Source: Natronosporangium hydrolyticum (lineage in GTDB: Bacteria; Actinomycetota; Actinomycetes; Mycobacteriales; Micromonosporaceae). From it: a stretch of 64,000 nucleotides of DNA. Location of the stretch: the NCBI RefSeq assembly GCF_016925615.1, contig NZ_CP070499.1, positions 3,348,001 through 3,412,000 on the forward strand, in the 5' to 3' direction. Below are positions 54,961 through 64,000 of the stretch, piece after piece (positions within the stretch are counted from its first letter, which is position 1; each line of letters starts with the position of its first letter). The notes below the pieces were generated by a model. The model was not told where the DNA came from and searched no databases. It worked only from the letters and a program-made list of their open reading frames with translations. Position numbers and translations under genes: made by a program.

Positions 54961-55348
54961 CGAACTCGCAGGCCGGTGTCAGTCGTGATCTTTCATTTGG
55001 CAGCTCTCGCCAGGCTTCCGCCGAGGCGCGGGCGCGGCCCTACCTACTGCGCTCCGCACCGCCACCCCGCTGCTCGGCGCCGGCCTCGACCGCCTAGCGC
55101 ACGCTATGTTCACCGAAGACCTGGCTCCGCTGAAACTCGCCGCGAGGGCTGAACTGGCCCTCCAACTGGTCGAAAGCGAGACCGGTCTACCAGTCACCGA
55201 TCTCAGCACCGCATAGACCCATGGCGGCCTGGAGGCGGTTCGTGAGTCACCTACCCGAACCTGGCGCCTCCCCGCTGGCCGTGTGGCCACTGCGCCGGCC
55301 GTGCCGCCCGGCGCGCGACGCCGGCGGGGCGTCGGCGATGCTGTGGGC
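54961..55348. other. Gene-poor stretch with a decayed reading frame
   Basis: No intact gene. One plus-strand frame ending at TAG 55214-55216 reads ...LKLAARAELALQLVESETGL... for about 50 residues with protein-like composition but no start, perhaps the end of a broken gene. A possible upstream extension of the AraC gene also lies here, back to a GTG at 55283. Confidence 0.4.
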
Positions 55349-56185
55349 GTGGAGTACGTGTCCAGAGTGCCGCGACCGCCGCTGGACGGGCTGATCGACG
55401 ACCTTTACTACCTGGAGGGTGCGCCGCCGTACGCCCGGCTGACCCTGCCGCCGCCGGCGGCGTTGCTCATCGTCAACCTCGGGGCGCCGTTCCGCATCCG
55501 CGCCGGCTCCGACATCGAGCCGGCCGAGTACGCCGACGGCTGCGTGGTCACCATGCCCACCCGCGCGTGGGAGTTCGGCTACCCGCTCTGGACCCGGTCC
55601 GTCGGCGTGCACTTCCAGCCGTGGGGGCTGGCGCCGTTCCTGCCGATGCCCGCGGCCGAGCTGTGTGACCGGCCGGTGACGGTGGAGCAGGTTTGGGGCC
55701 GGTCCGCCAGTGCTGAGCTGCGAGACCGGCTGGCCACGGCGCCCGGACCGCACGAGATGCTGACGTTGCTCGAGGAGGAGCTGATGCGACGGCTGCGCGA
55801 AACCGCCGGCCTTGGGCTGATCCGCCATACGAGCAGCGTCATCGCGGCGACCAGCGGGGCGGTGGCGATCGGCGACCTGCGGGTGGCAGCTGGTGTCAGC
55901 AGCACTCATCTGGCGCAGCGGTTCAAGGAGCTCATTGGCATCACGCCGAAGCGGCTGGCCCGCACCTACCGCTTCGCCGCCACCGTGTTCGCGATCGACC
56001 CCGCCGGACCGATCGACTGGGCCGACCTCGCCGGCAAAGCGGGCTACTTCGACCAGGCCCACTTCGGTCACGAGTTCCGGGCGTTCACCGGGCTCACGCC
56101 GACCCGGTACGTCGAAGTCCGGCGGCGATTCCTGCGCGAGCATCCCGGCCACGTGCTGGACAGTTGGCCGCTGCCGGCCGATTGA
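55349..56185 (+). CDS. AraC-family transcriptional regulator
   Basis: Regulator of 278 residues. The N-terminal half is a ligand-binding-like beta domain. The C-terminal ~100 residues contain two helix-turn-helix units (AAGVSSTHLAQRFKELIGIT and AGKAGYFDQAHFGHEFRAFT) with the GLTPTRYVEVRRRF ending. The start is uncertain: GTG 55349 or 55343, or an upstream GTG at 55283. It lies 67 bases upstream of a reductase gene that it probably regulates. Confidence 0.85.
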   Translation: MEYVSRVPRPPLDGLIDDLYYLEGAPPYARLTLPPPAALLIVNLGAPFRIRAGSDIEPAEYADGCVVTMPTRAWEFGYPLWTRSVGVHFQPWGLAPFLPMPAAELCDRPVTVEQVWGRSASAELRDRLATAPGPHEMLTLLEEELMRRLRETAGLGLIRHTSSVIAATSGAVAIGDLRVAAGVSSTHLAQRFKELIGITPKRLARTYRFAATVFAIDPAGPIDWADLAGKAGYFDQAHFGHEFRAFTGLTPTRYVEVRRRFLREHPGHVLDSWPLPAD

Positions 56186-56252
56186 TTTCGTACAAGAGCC
56201 GCAGCTCACGACCCGATAGTTTGAGGGCACCCTGAAGCAGAGGAGAGTGCCC

Positions 56253-56834
56253 GTGGGCAAGGTGGTCATGTACAGCTCGGTGTCGGTGGACGGCTTCATC
56301 GCGGACGGGAACGACCAGCCCGGACCGCTGTTCGACTGGTTGACCAGCGGTGACGTCCCGTTGGACTCCAGCGGCGCGTTGAAGGTGTCGCAGACGTCCT
56401 ACGACTACACCCGGCCGTACTGGGACCAGATCGGGGTGACAATCGTCGGCCGCCACGTCTTCGACATGACCGATGGCTGGGGCGGGGAGCCTCCGAGCGG
56501 GATCGACCACGTGGTCGTCGTGACGCACCGGCCGGCGCCCGAGGGCTGGGACCCCGAGACGCCGTTTCACTTTGTCGACGGCGTCGAGGCAGCCGTAGCC
56601 GAGGCGCAGGAGCTCGCGGGCGACCGCATTGTCGAGGTCGCCGCTGGCGACGTCGGTGGCCAAGTGCTTGCCGCGGGCCTGGTCGACGAGGTGCGCATGG
56701 ACGTCGTACCCGTCGTGTTCGGGTCCGGCAAGCGCTACTTCGGGCCGGTCTACGCGCAGCACCTGTTGGCGGATCCTGACGTGGTGGTTCAGGGCACCCG
56801 GGTGCTTCACCTGCGCTATCGGGTGCGCCGTTGA
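56253..56834 (+). CDS. Dihydrofolate-reductase-family (RibD C-terminal type) protein
   Basis: Reductase-fold protein of 193 residues. It begins GKVVMYSSVSVDGFIADGND, has TIVGRHVFDMTDGW and ends with LVDEVRMDVVPVVFGSGKRY, as in the YyaP/YwjB group of NADPH-dependent proteins. These are not folate-essential DHFRs and their substrates are unknown. AGGAG lies seven bases before the GTG at 56253. Probably co-regulated with the AraC gene upstream. Confidence 0.88.
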   Translation: MGKVVMYSSVSVDGFIADGNDQPGPLFDWLTSGDVPLDSSGALKVSQTSYDYTRPYWDQIGVTIVGRHVFDMTDGWGGEPPSGIDHVVVVTHRPAPEGWDPETPFHFVDGVEAAVAEAQELAGDRIVEVAAGDVGGQVLAAGLVDEVRMDVVPVVFGSGKRYFGPVYAQHLLADPDVVVQGTRVLHLRYRVRR

Positions 56835-56909
56835 CCGATCTGAGCGGGTACGCGAAGAAGTTTGCGCACCGCACGCGGTCACTGCTTCGGTTGCGGCTGG
56901 AGCGGCCGC

Positions 56910-56984
56910 GAGCAACGGCTGGCGCGGATACGAGCCGCCTACGACCCGGATCACCTGTTCGGCGAGGCGGCGCGCCAGCCCTGA
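56910..56984 (+). pseudogene. C-terminal remnant of an FAD-linked (berberine-bridge type) oxidase
   Basis: A 24-residue stretch, EQRLARIRAAYDPDHLFGEA, followed by four residues and a stop, matches the usual end of BBE-domain flavin oxidases ('YDPDNLF'). No upstream domain is present. Confidence 0.45.
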
Positions 56985-57012
56985 CGGTTACGCCCGATCC
57001 GGCCGGGGGCGG

Positions 57013-57885
57013 CTACACCTTCTTCCCTGCGGAACTGCCCTCGGGAAGGTAGGGGAACGCGACATCCATCACGTGGTCATCCAGGTCGGCATCAGGCACG
57101 TTTGTCACATAGACCTCGCGGCAGGGCATCGTAGCGATCGGCTCGCCGTTGGCGTGGACCCACTGAGCGACCGCGTCGTATGCGTGCAGGATCTGCGGGA
57201 ACTGGGCCTCCCGGTTGGTCAGCGGAGTGAACGCCTCATGATGTTCCGGCTCCAGCCGGATCGCGATGTCGGCGGCCGGCTCAACCGAGCCTACGAACGG
57301 CACGCACACCTCGACCAGCGATGACTGATCCGGTGTCACAGGCCCATGGAAGATGGTGTAGGTCGGCTCCTCGGGAGTGGTGCCGTTGGTACGCAGTCCC
57401 AGCGCGATCAGATGGTCGAAGATCGTGGTGAAGCTACGCATGATGAACTTCTCCAGCTCGGGCTGGAACATTTCCTTCCCGATAAAAGCGAGTTTGCGCT
57501 CAGGGACGACTCGGGTACGGATCTCCATGGTCGGTTCTCCTCTGGGTGAGAGACGGGCGGTGACATAACGCGCTAGACCCCGCCGGTTCTGGAACTCCCG
57601 CTGTTCGCTCACCCACCACTCGTGGAAGATCGCCAGACCGTCGTCAGGTTCAGCGTCGAGCACGTCGCGGATAGTTGCGAGGGGGGTTCCGATCCGGCGT
57701 AGCGCGCCGATCAGGACGGCACGCTCGCACTGGCGTGGTGAGTAATATCGATATCCACTGTGCGGGTCGACGTGGGCGGCGGGCAGCAGACCGTTCTCGT
57801 CATAAAGACGCAGCGCCTTCAGCGAAAGGCGGGTTAGCGCCGCGAAGCGTCCGATACTCAGCTGCTCGTCGTCCACGGCTGCCAT
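57013..57885 (-). CDS. MerR-family regulator with a GyrI-like effector domain
   Basis: Regulator of 290 residues. The N-terminal MerR winged helix (LSIGRFAALTRLSLKALRLY, GYRYYSPRQCERAVLIGALR) is followed by a short coiled coil. The C-terminal ~150 residues (MEIRTRVVPERKLAFIGKEM onward) form a GyrI/AraC-effector-like small-molecule domain, as in BmrR-type multidrug sensors. The ATG at 57885 fits the family. No clear target gene is adjacent. Confidence 0.9.
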   Translation of the reverse strand: MAAVDDEQLSIGRFAALTRLSLKALRLYDENGLLPAAHVDPHSGYRYYSPRQCERAVLIGALRRIGTPLATIRDVLDAEPDDGLAIFHEWWVSEQREFQNRRGLARYVTARLSPRGEPTMEIRTRVVPERKLAFIGKEMFQPELEKFIMRSFTTIFDHLIALGLRTNGTTPEEPTYTIFHGPVTPDQSSLVEVCVPFVGSVEPAADIAIRLEPEHHEAFTPLTNREAQFPQILHAYDAVAQWVHANGEPIATMPCREVYVTNVPDADLDDHVMDVAFPYLPEGSSAGKKV

Positions 57886-58077
57886 CCTGCAGTCTTCCCT
57901 CAGGGAAGGGTCAAGGAACCTGGCGAGCCGGATCCCCGGGATGACCCGGACCGGATCACTGTCCGGCAGCCGGCGCCACATCGCCAGTCCAAGCACAGCA
58001 ATGTGGCGATGTTCGACACCGAACCGGCCGTCCCGACCGCTGACGGCGGGCGGTAGTGGCCTCACACCCGGCGACGC

Positions 58078-58377
58078 TCAGTCGACGAGTTCGACGGTCA
58101 CGGTCGCGACATCGCCCGGCTCGAGCGCCTCCGCCTTTCGGACGGCACGCTTGACCGGCAGTACGTAGCAACCCTTTGCGGCATCCGGGAAGATCGATGT
58201 CCGCCACTTGCTGCCTCCGATGGTGACCTGCACCCGCACCGCGCCGAAGCCGCGGCGTGCTCCGCCGGCCACCTCGTGGATCTCCTCGGAGGCCTCGACC
58301 GGCAGGCTGACAAAGGTCCACGTGTCGGCCCGCCGCGCATCCCAGAACCACAGCTCAGCGTCGAAGGCAATGACCAT
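58078..58377 (-). CDS. DUF1905-domain protein
   Basis: Small cytosolic protein of 99 residues, compact beta-rich fold, matching DUF1905 (FDAELWFWDARRADTWTFVSLP, then GGARRGFGAVRVQVTIGGSK, and YVLPVKRAVRKAEAL). The function of the family is unknown. It stands alone, with gene-free flanks of 192 and 114 bases. Confidence 0.88.
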   Translation of the reverse strand: MVIAFDAELWFWDARRADTWTFVSLPVEASEEIHEVAGGARRGFGAVRVQVTIGGSKWRTSIFPDAAKGCYVLPVKRAVRKAEALEPGDVATVTVELVD

Positions 58378-58491
58378 CGGCCCAGCGTCACATGCCGGTC
58401 CGACGGCCGATGGTTACGCCACCCTCGTACCGTCGCCGTCTCGATGGGCCGCAGCTGCAGCCTCCGGTGGCCTCGTGATCGACAGACGGGG

Positions 58492-58896
58492 TCAATCGGG
58501 TAGCTCGACGTTGACGCCCACGGCTTCATACATGAGCGCCGCTCGACGGTCAAAGCTGACAAGGGTGGCTTCATGCGCAGCGGCTGTCATTCCAATCAAC
58601 GCGTCATAGACCCGGCCACCCAGGATCTGACGCTCGGCGAGGAGGTCGAGCAACTCCCGGTACTGGTTGTCCGGCAGACTGAGCAGGTGACCTGGGAAGC
58701 GACTGGTCAAGAAGGCCCGGACCAGGTCGGCCTGTGCCCGGTGAGGTGGTGGGAGCCGGGTAAGAACCGAATAGGTTTCCAGCGCAGCGTGGGCTACCAG
58801 CCGAGGCGACCGGGCGAGGACCTTCCGGGCGGATGCGTGTTGCTCGTGCCAACTCGCGAACCCCGCAATCGCGACGCTGGAGTCCACCGCAATCAT
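58492..58896 (-). CDS. vapC: VapC-type PIN-domain toxin
   Basis: Ribonuclease toxin of 134 residues. PIN-domain acidic residues are in AVDSSVAIAGF (D5), AALETYSVLTRL, GRVYDALIG and VSFDRRA. The start overlaps the antitoxin stop (ATGA). It should cleave RNA when released from VapB. Confidence 0.93.
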   Translation of the reverse strand: MIAVDSSVAIAGFASWHEQHASARKVLARSPRLVAHAALETYSVLTRLPPPHRAQADLVRAFLTSRFPGHLLSLPDNQYRELLDLLAERQILGGRVYDALIGMTAAAHEATLVSFDRRAALMYEAVGVNVELPD

Positions 58897-59138
58897 CGAC
58901 GGACCTGCTCCAGAGTTTCACGCACCAGGTCCACAGTCAGGGGCGGCATCTCGACGTCCGCAACAGCCACCACGCCCTCACCCTCGTCCACTAACCGCAT
59001 CGGGGTGGGCTCCGGCACGATCTCCAACCGTCCGTCTCGGAAGACGATGTCGAGAGGCTGCCCTGGCGCCAGACCGAGCGCGTCCCGGAGCGCTTTGGGG
59101 ATCACGACGCGGCCGGCCGCGTCGATGGCAGTTCTCAT
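58893..59138 (-). CDS. vapB: VapB-type antitoxin, AbrB/SpoVT fold
   Basis: Antitoxin of 81 residues. The N-terminal AbrB-like swapped-hairpin DNA-binding domain (TAIDAAGRVVIPKALRDALG) is followed by a flexible acidic C-terminus that should wrap VapC. It represses its own promoter in known systems. The start codon lies inside an imperfect palindrome and just after a TATGAT box, so the mRNA is probably leaderless. Confidence 0.92.
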   Translation of the reverse strand: MRTAIDAAGRVVIPKALRDALGLAPGQPLDIVFRDGRLEIVPEPTPMRLVDEGEGVVAVADVEMPPLTVDLVRETLEQVRR

Positions 59139-59154
59139 GGCACGATCATACCAT
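59137..59154 (-). promoter_or_regulatory. vapBC promoter/operator
   Basis: An imperfect 18-base palindrome (seven of nine positions pair) overlaps the vapB start codon. It contains the -10-like TATGAT (59145-59150, minus strand), six bases before the ATG, consistent with a leaderless, autorepressed transcript. Confidence 0.5.
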
Positions 59155-59250
59155 CGAATCTGGCGAACTCGCTGCGCTGGCCTTTCCGGCGGCCACCCTG
59201 GCGGCCCAGCGACGTTTGTGTTAACAGGTCTCGTAGGCCCTCGGGGCGGG

Positions 59251-59865
59251 CTACTGATCCGCTGCGGTCTCCGCCGGCGGCCGCAGTGGACACCCGCGAA
59301 GGCTGTACGCGAACAGCCCGGCCACGGCCAGTGCGGTGGCGCAGACCGCGGCCGCGGTGGCGTCGGTGGGCTGGATCAGCCAGGCCAGGAGCTGGGTCCC
59401 GAGCCGCTCACTCGGCTGCATGAACGGCATGATCGCCACCAGCGTCCAGCCCAGCGGCGGCAGCCAGGACAGCGCCGCACCGAACAGCGCCGCCCCCAGG
59501 GCGACCAGCCCGACCAGCCCGACGGTGTTGCGCACCACCAGCGTCAGCGGCTCGAACCGGGCGTCGGTGACGGTGGTGAGCAGCAACATCCCGACGATCA
59601 CCGCGGTGGCCAGCGCCAGGTGCCCAGCCCGGCGGACCTGCCAGTTGACCGCCCCGGTGCGTTCCAACGCGTCGTCCGCCCCGGCCAGGGTGGCGCCGAA
59701 CGCGACCACTGCCACCAGCACAGTGATGCTGATCATCCGCGGGTTGACGGTCACCGCATCGGAGAAATAGGACCAGGCCCCCCAGACCAGTGCGACCATG
59801 CCGATGGTGACCGCCAGCGCCAGCGGGACCCGCCGGGCCCGCAGGTGGAGCCGCAGCCCGCTCAC
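59251..59865 (-). CDS. Polytopic membrane protein of the ECF-linked ABC exporter
   Basis: Membrane protein of 204 residues with six hydrophobic helices and a basic N-terminus (LRLHLRARRVPLALAV). The start GTG overlaps the previous stop (GTGA), so it is coupled to the large membrane subunit upstream. Probably an extra permease-like subunit. I do not recognise a specific family. Confidence 0.78.
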   Translation of the reverse strand: MSGLRLHLRARRVPLALAVTIGMVALVWGAWSYFSDAVTVNPRMISITVLVAVVAFGATLAGADDALERTGAVNWQVRRAGHLALATAVIVGMLLLTTVTDARFEPLTLVVRNTVGLVGLVALGAALFGAALSWLPPLGWTLVAIMPFMQPSERLGTQLLAWLIQPTDATAAAVCATALAVAGLFAYSLRGCPLRPPAETAADQ

Positions 59866-61267
59866 GGCGCCTGCTCCCCGGTGATCAGTGCCGCCGCGTC
59901 GTCCATCCGGCAGTCCAGTGCGGCCTCCCGAGCGGCTCCCATCCGCCGCTGCTGTTCGGCCTCCGGCAACGCGATCAGCTCCTGGTAGACCTCGTTCGCC
60001 TCGGCGACGGCGGCATCGTCCAACCACCCCCGCGGTGTCGGCGGTTGGTCGGTCAGCCAGGCGGCGGCAGCCTCCTCGGCGACGGCCCCGATCCGGTACC
60101 AGGTGCCGATTTCGCCGCACGCCTGGCGCCAGCCGGCGGAGAGCAGGTCGTGCTCCCAGCCCCCGGCAAAGTAGCCGGCCTGGAGATCGGCCCGCCCGGT
60201 CCGGTCAAAGAACGGGCGGTCGAAGACCAGGTCGTCGGCTGGATTCCGGACCGACGGCGGGGCGTCCACCGGCAGCGCCCAGTTCTCGACCTCCGCGCTC
60301 TGCACCGCCCGGTTGGGCGGGTTGGGGAGTTTCTCCGCCATCAATCGCAGCGTCTGCCGAGCCGGCGCCACCACGTCGGGCAGCAGCGCGGCGTGCACCT
60401 TTCGCACACACACCGGCGGCCCATCGGTGTCGCACACCAGCTCGGTGGCGGTGGCGTCGATCTGCGCCGCACCGCTGTAGCCGTCGGTCGGCAGCAGCGG
60501 CACCACCGCCGCGCCGGCCAACAACCCCGGCAGCACCGCCAGCGCAAGCACGCGGCGGCTGGCCGCGGCGAGCAGCAGGAAGCCGGTCACGGCGACCGCC
60601 ACCAGCCATCCGGTCTGCAGCGCGCTGACCCCGACCGGCATGACCTGAAACTCGTCGACGCCGTCGATAGTCACCGGGTTGAGCAGCATCGACGCCGGTT
60701 CGGGCCGGACCTTCTCGAAGTAGTCGTTGTAGCTCATCGACGTTACGACCTGCGGCAGCACTCCCGTCACGACGAACCCGACCACCGCCAGCACCGGCGC
60801 GGTCACGATCCGGGGTACCGCCCGGCCGGCCGCCATCCCCAGCCAGCCGGCGGCGATCAACGCCGGAACGCCGACCGCGACCGTCGGCAGCGCTCCGACC
60901 GGGAAGTACCCGGCGATCGGCGCCACCAGCGCCACACCGGGGAGGAGCATCAGCAGATACCCGACGGTCAGGGCGAGCGCGAAGCCCACGGCGAGCGGAG
61001 CGAGCCGCTGCCAGCGGGGCCGCGGCGCGGTGCTGAAGAGCTCGTTGACCCGGTGCCGCCGGTCGCGGCGGCCGAGCCACGCCCCGCCGGCCAACGCCCC
61101 CGGAATGAGCAGCACCAGCGCCGCCCGCCCGGTGAACGCCCACTGGGTCCACCGGCCGGCGAACAGGTCCGTGCCGGTCGCCGTCAGCCCCAGCCCAGCC
61201 ACCAGCAGCACCAGGGTGATGCCGATGATCGCCGAGCGGCGTACCTCGATGCCCATGATCAGCCCGG

Positions 61268-61271
<4 letters not shown>
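59862..61271 (-). CDS. Large ABC-exporter-linked membrane protein
   Basis: Protein of 469 residues with about six to seven helices in the first 275 residues, including a cytosolic loop RRDRRHRVNELFSTAPRPRW typical of ABC-2 permeases after helix 2. A large extracellular domain follows (about 280-469) with two nearby cysteines (LVCDTDGPPVCV). The ATG overlaps the ATPase stop (ATGA). It is probably the permease for the adjacent ATPase, with an outer domain of unknown role. Confidence 0.82.
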
Positions 61272-62068
<797 letters not shown>

Positions 62069-62124
62069 CATCAACTCCGGTTTCGGTCGGGAACGGGGTT
62101 CAGGTAGACGGCTGGGAACCGGCT

Positions 62125-62931
62125 TCAGGTAGACAGGTCGAACCGGCTGACCGGCAGCCGGCGGTAGGCTCCCGCCCGGATGAGCAGCACGGCCACCAGC
62201 ACGGCCAGCACCGCCGCCCAACCGGGCCAGCTGCTGAGTTCCAAAATGGTCGGCAGCCGCTGGCCGACCAGGCTCGGCACCACCACCGCCGCGGACCAGG
62301 CCACCGCCAGCCCGAGCGCGGCCCGCTCCACCCCCACCAGCGCACCTATCGCCAGGGCGGCGGCGGTGAAGGCCAGGCACGGCAGCAACCACAGCGCTGG
62401 GGAGTGGCCGGTCACTCCACCCGCGACCGCGAGCGCCGGCAGGATCGCCGCCAGCACCGCCAATGTCCGGCGCAGCAGCAGCACCAGCCCGGTCCGGGGG
62501 ACGCTGGCCAGCAGCTCCCAGGCCGGATCGGCGCGCCGACTCCAGGCGGCGGCCACCGGTAGCAGCGGCGCCACCGGCGCCAGCAGCAGCACCAGCGACG
62601 GGATCCGGGGGAAGGCGAGGTCGAACAGAGCCGCCAGCAGGATCAGTCCGGCCGCGGTCGCGAACCAGGGCAGGATCCGGGCGGCGACGCCGGTGCGCCG
62701 CAACCGGCTCCGCCGGGCCGGGCCGGGACCGGCGGCGACCCCGGCCGCCACCTCGACGGCCACCCGGTCCAGCAGCTCCCGGGTGGGCGACGGCACCGCG
62801 TCGGCGAGCCGGGCCCGACAGCCGGGGCACTCCTCCAGGTGGGCTTCGATCGCCCAGACCCGGGCCTCGTCGAGGGCACCGTCGCCGGTGGCGTAGCGGG
62901 CGATGAGAACAGGGGACGGGTGGGTGATCAT
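62125..62931 (-). CDS. Zinc-finger (zf-HC2) anti-sigma factor with a polytopic membrane domain
   Basis: Protein of 268 residues. The N-terminal ~50 residues are a zinc anti-sigma domain (AHLEECPGCRARL supplies His and two Cys). About six transmembrane helices follow. It should hold the adjacent sigma factor inactive at the membrane until a signal arrives. The ATG overlaps the sigma stop (ATGA), giving a 1:1 ratio. Confidence 0.88.
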   Translation of the reverse strand: MITHPSPVLIARYATGDGALDEARVWAIEAHLEECPGCRARLADAVPSPTRELLDRVAVEVAAGVAAGPGPARRSRLRRTGVAARILPWFATAAGLILLAALFDLAFPRIPSLVLLLAPVAPLLPVAAAWSRRADPAWELLASVPRTGLVLLLRRTLAVLAAILPALAVAGGVTGHSPALWLLPCLAFTAAALAIGALVGVERAALGLAVAWSAAVVVPSLVGQRLPTILELSSWPGWAAVLAVLVAVLLIRAGAYRRLPVSRFDLST

Positions 62932-63509
62932 GATAGTGCCTCCCGCAGCGCGATCCGGGCCCGCCGGGCGTAGGTCTTGACGGTTCCTTCCGGCATGCCG
63001 AGCAGCAGCGAGGTTTCCCGGACGGTCAGACCGTCGAGGACCATCGCCCGTAGCACCTGGCGCAGGTTCTCCGGCAGCGCCAACAGCGCCTGCTCCAGGT
63101 CCGCGTCCATCCGGTCGGCGAGCACCTGCTCCTCGGCCGCCGGAGCGACCGGCTCGACGGCCAACGCCGCCGGCAGCCGCTCGCGGCGGGCCCGCCGCCG
63201 GAACGCGTCCACCAACCGACGGGCGGCGATGGTCCAGAGCCAGCCCACGGCGCTACCCCGGGCAGCGTCATGGGCGACGCTGCCGCCGGAGCGCCAGACT
63301 GCGAGGTAGGTCTCCTGGAGCACCTCGGCGACCAGGTCCTCGTCGGCGCAGCGCCGACGCAGCCGAACCGTCAACCAGGGCGCGGTACGCCGGTAGAACT
63401 CGTCGAAGGCCGACCGGTCGCCCCGGGCGACCCGGCGCAGCAACTCGCCCTCGTCGAGCGTCTCCAGGTTTCGACTCACACCCCGCAAGACGCCGCACCC
63501 CTCCCGCAC
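62928..63509 (-). CDS. ECF-type RNA polymerase sigma factor
   Basis: Sigma factor of 193 residues with region 2 (FDEFYRRTAPWLTVRLRRRC, ETYLAVWRSGG) and region 4 (LPENLRQVLRAMVLDGLTVR, LLGMPEGTVKTYARRARIAL). I took the GTG at 63509 with AGGGA four to five bases upstream. A GTG at 63479 would start directly at SRNLETLDEGELL and is equally family-like. It is the first gene of a five-gene overlapping operon and probably drives it. Confidence 0.92.
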   Translation of the reverse strand: MREGCGVLRGVSRNLETLDEGELLRRVARGDRSAFDEFYRRTAPWLTVRLRRRCADEDLVAEVLQETYLAVWRSGGSVAHDAARGSAVGWLWTIAARRLVDAFRRRARRERLPAALAVEPVAPAAEEQVLADRMDADLEQALLALPENLRQVLRAMVLDGLTVRETSLLLGMPEGTVKTYARRARIALREALS

Positions 63510-63595
63510 GGTTTCCCTGTCGCTATGACCCGCGTCACAGGTCGGGGATGAGCGGGCCAGTCAGCCGCGACGAGGCTAGCTGGTCGTGGGAGATC

Positions 63596-64000
63596 TCAGG
63601 CAGGCCGCTTGAGGTCAGCAACGGGTTCGCTGGCTGTGAAACCAGCCGCCGAATAGGTCGCAAGGGCCCCGGCGTTGGAGGTCTCCGCGACCACGACGGC
63701 GCTCGACGACCCCATGTCCCTCAAGGCAGCCGCGCCCGCGATAGTGATATCGACTCCATATCCGCGCCCGCGGTGGTCGCGGTGCACACCCATGGGTTCG
63801 ATGAGCCCGGGCCGGCCGTTGCCAGCACCCCACACCGTGGTGACGGCAACGGCGTTGTCATTTTTGTCGAATGCGATCAGATGCCGCGCGAGATGAGAGA
63901 ACGGCCCTCCAGCCAAGGTGCCCCACCGCTCTAGGAGGCGTCGCTTGTCCTCGCCACCGAAGGGGGTGCCTTTGAAGGCAGACCAGTGCACTGCGACCCA
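63596..64000 (-). CDS. GNAT acetyltransferase, 5' partial at the window edge
   Basis: C-terminal 134 residues of an acetyltransferase; the frame is open through base 64000. The acetyl-CoA loop is VHRDHRGRGYGVDITIAGAA, followed by ETSNAGALATYSAAGF, typical of GNAT domain ends. An internal GTG at 63991 is unlikely to be the true start, because GNAT sequence continues upstream. Confidence 0.85.
   Translation of the reverse strand, partial: WVAVHWSAFKGTPFGGEDKRRLLERWGTLAGGPFSHLARHLIAFDKNDNAVAVTTVWGAGNGRPGLIEPMGVHRDHRGRGYGVDITIAGAAALRDMGSSSAVVVAETSNAGALATYSAAGFTASEPVADLKRPA

Noticed and set aside
56831-57052. Plus-strand 73-residue ORF after the DHFR-like gene
   Set aside because: Starts with TTG, has no ribosome-binding site, and its composition is not protein-like. 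Another frame here holds the flavin-oxidase remnant.

Overview
The window is high-GC DNA (strong G/C preference at codon position 3, many GTG starts) from a sporulating actinomycete. The order pdtaR, polA, rpsA, coaE, uvrB and rapZ-yvcK-whiA-gap-pgk-tpiA is typical of Actinobacteria. whiA, the coaE-GrpB fusion and the particular membrane proteins between uvrB and rapZ suggest Micromonosporales. The species assignment is inference only.

Layout. 1-3.6 kb: the end of a sugar ABC importer, then an enolase-superfamily dehydratase, a zinc dehydrogenase and a KduD-like dehydrogenase, which look like a sugar-acid catabolic operon. 3.6-11 kb, minus strand: an RNA methyltransferase and the block tpiA-pgk-gap-whiA-yvcK-rapZ. 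11-18 kb: an envelope and redox set (secreted protein, DUF6529 membrane protein, Rieske lipoprotein, lytic transglycosylase, DedA-type fusion, GHL10 hydrolase) and TerC behind a probable yybP-ykoY manganese riboswitch. 18-31 kb: LemA-HtpX, UvrB, a glycogen-debranching-type enzyme, a duplicated-domain membrane protein, CoaE-GrpB and ribosomal protein S1. 31-34 kb: a methyltransferase, an acetyltransferase and an arsR-aquaporin-arsC operon. 34-43 kb: DNA polymerase I, a complete branched-chain amino-acid type ABC importer (LivH has an unusual secreted N-terminal domain) and the ANTAR regulator PdtaR.

43.3-59.2 kb is accessory. It starts at a tRNA with a CAA anticodon and contains truncated genes (an endonuclease/phosphatase, a DrrA-type ATPase, remnants of a DUF4143 protein and a flavin oxidase), a HEPN-like protein, several regulators and a VapBC module. 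Its centre, 48.2-54.6 kb, is the most interesting part. A tightly overlapping operon encodes a GT-B-like glycosyltransferase, a thymidylate-synthase homologue with Asp at the cytosine-selecting position, a nucleoside-diphosphate-kinase homologue, a radical SAM enzyme with a possible second Fe-S site and a DEDDh exonuclease. It is divergent from an XRE regulator and a NUDIX hydrolase. I read it as a pathway for making a hydroxymethylated, possibly glycosylated cytosine nucleotide.

59.2-63.5 kb is an ECF sigma factor, its zinc anti-sigma factor and an ABC exporter in one overlapping operon. A GNAT gene runs off the right edge. Two intergenic palindromes (about 4.9 and 33.8 kb) share the same architecture and look like copies of one dispersed repeat.
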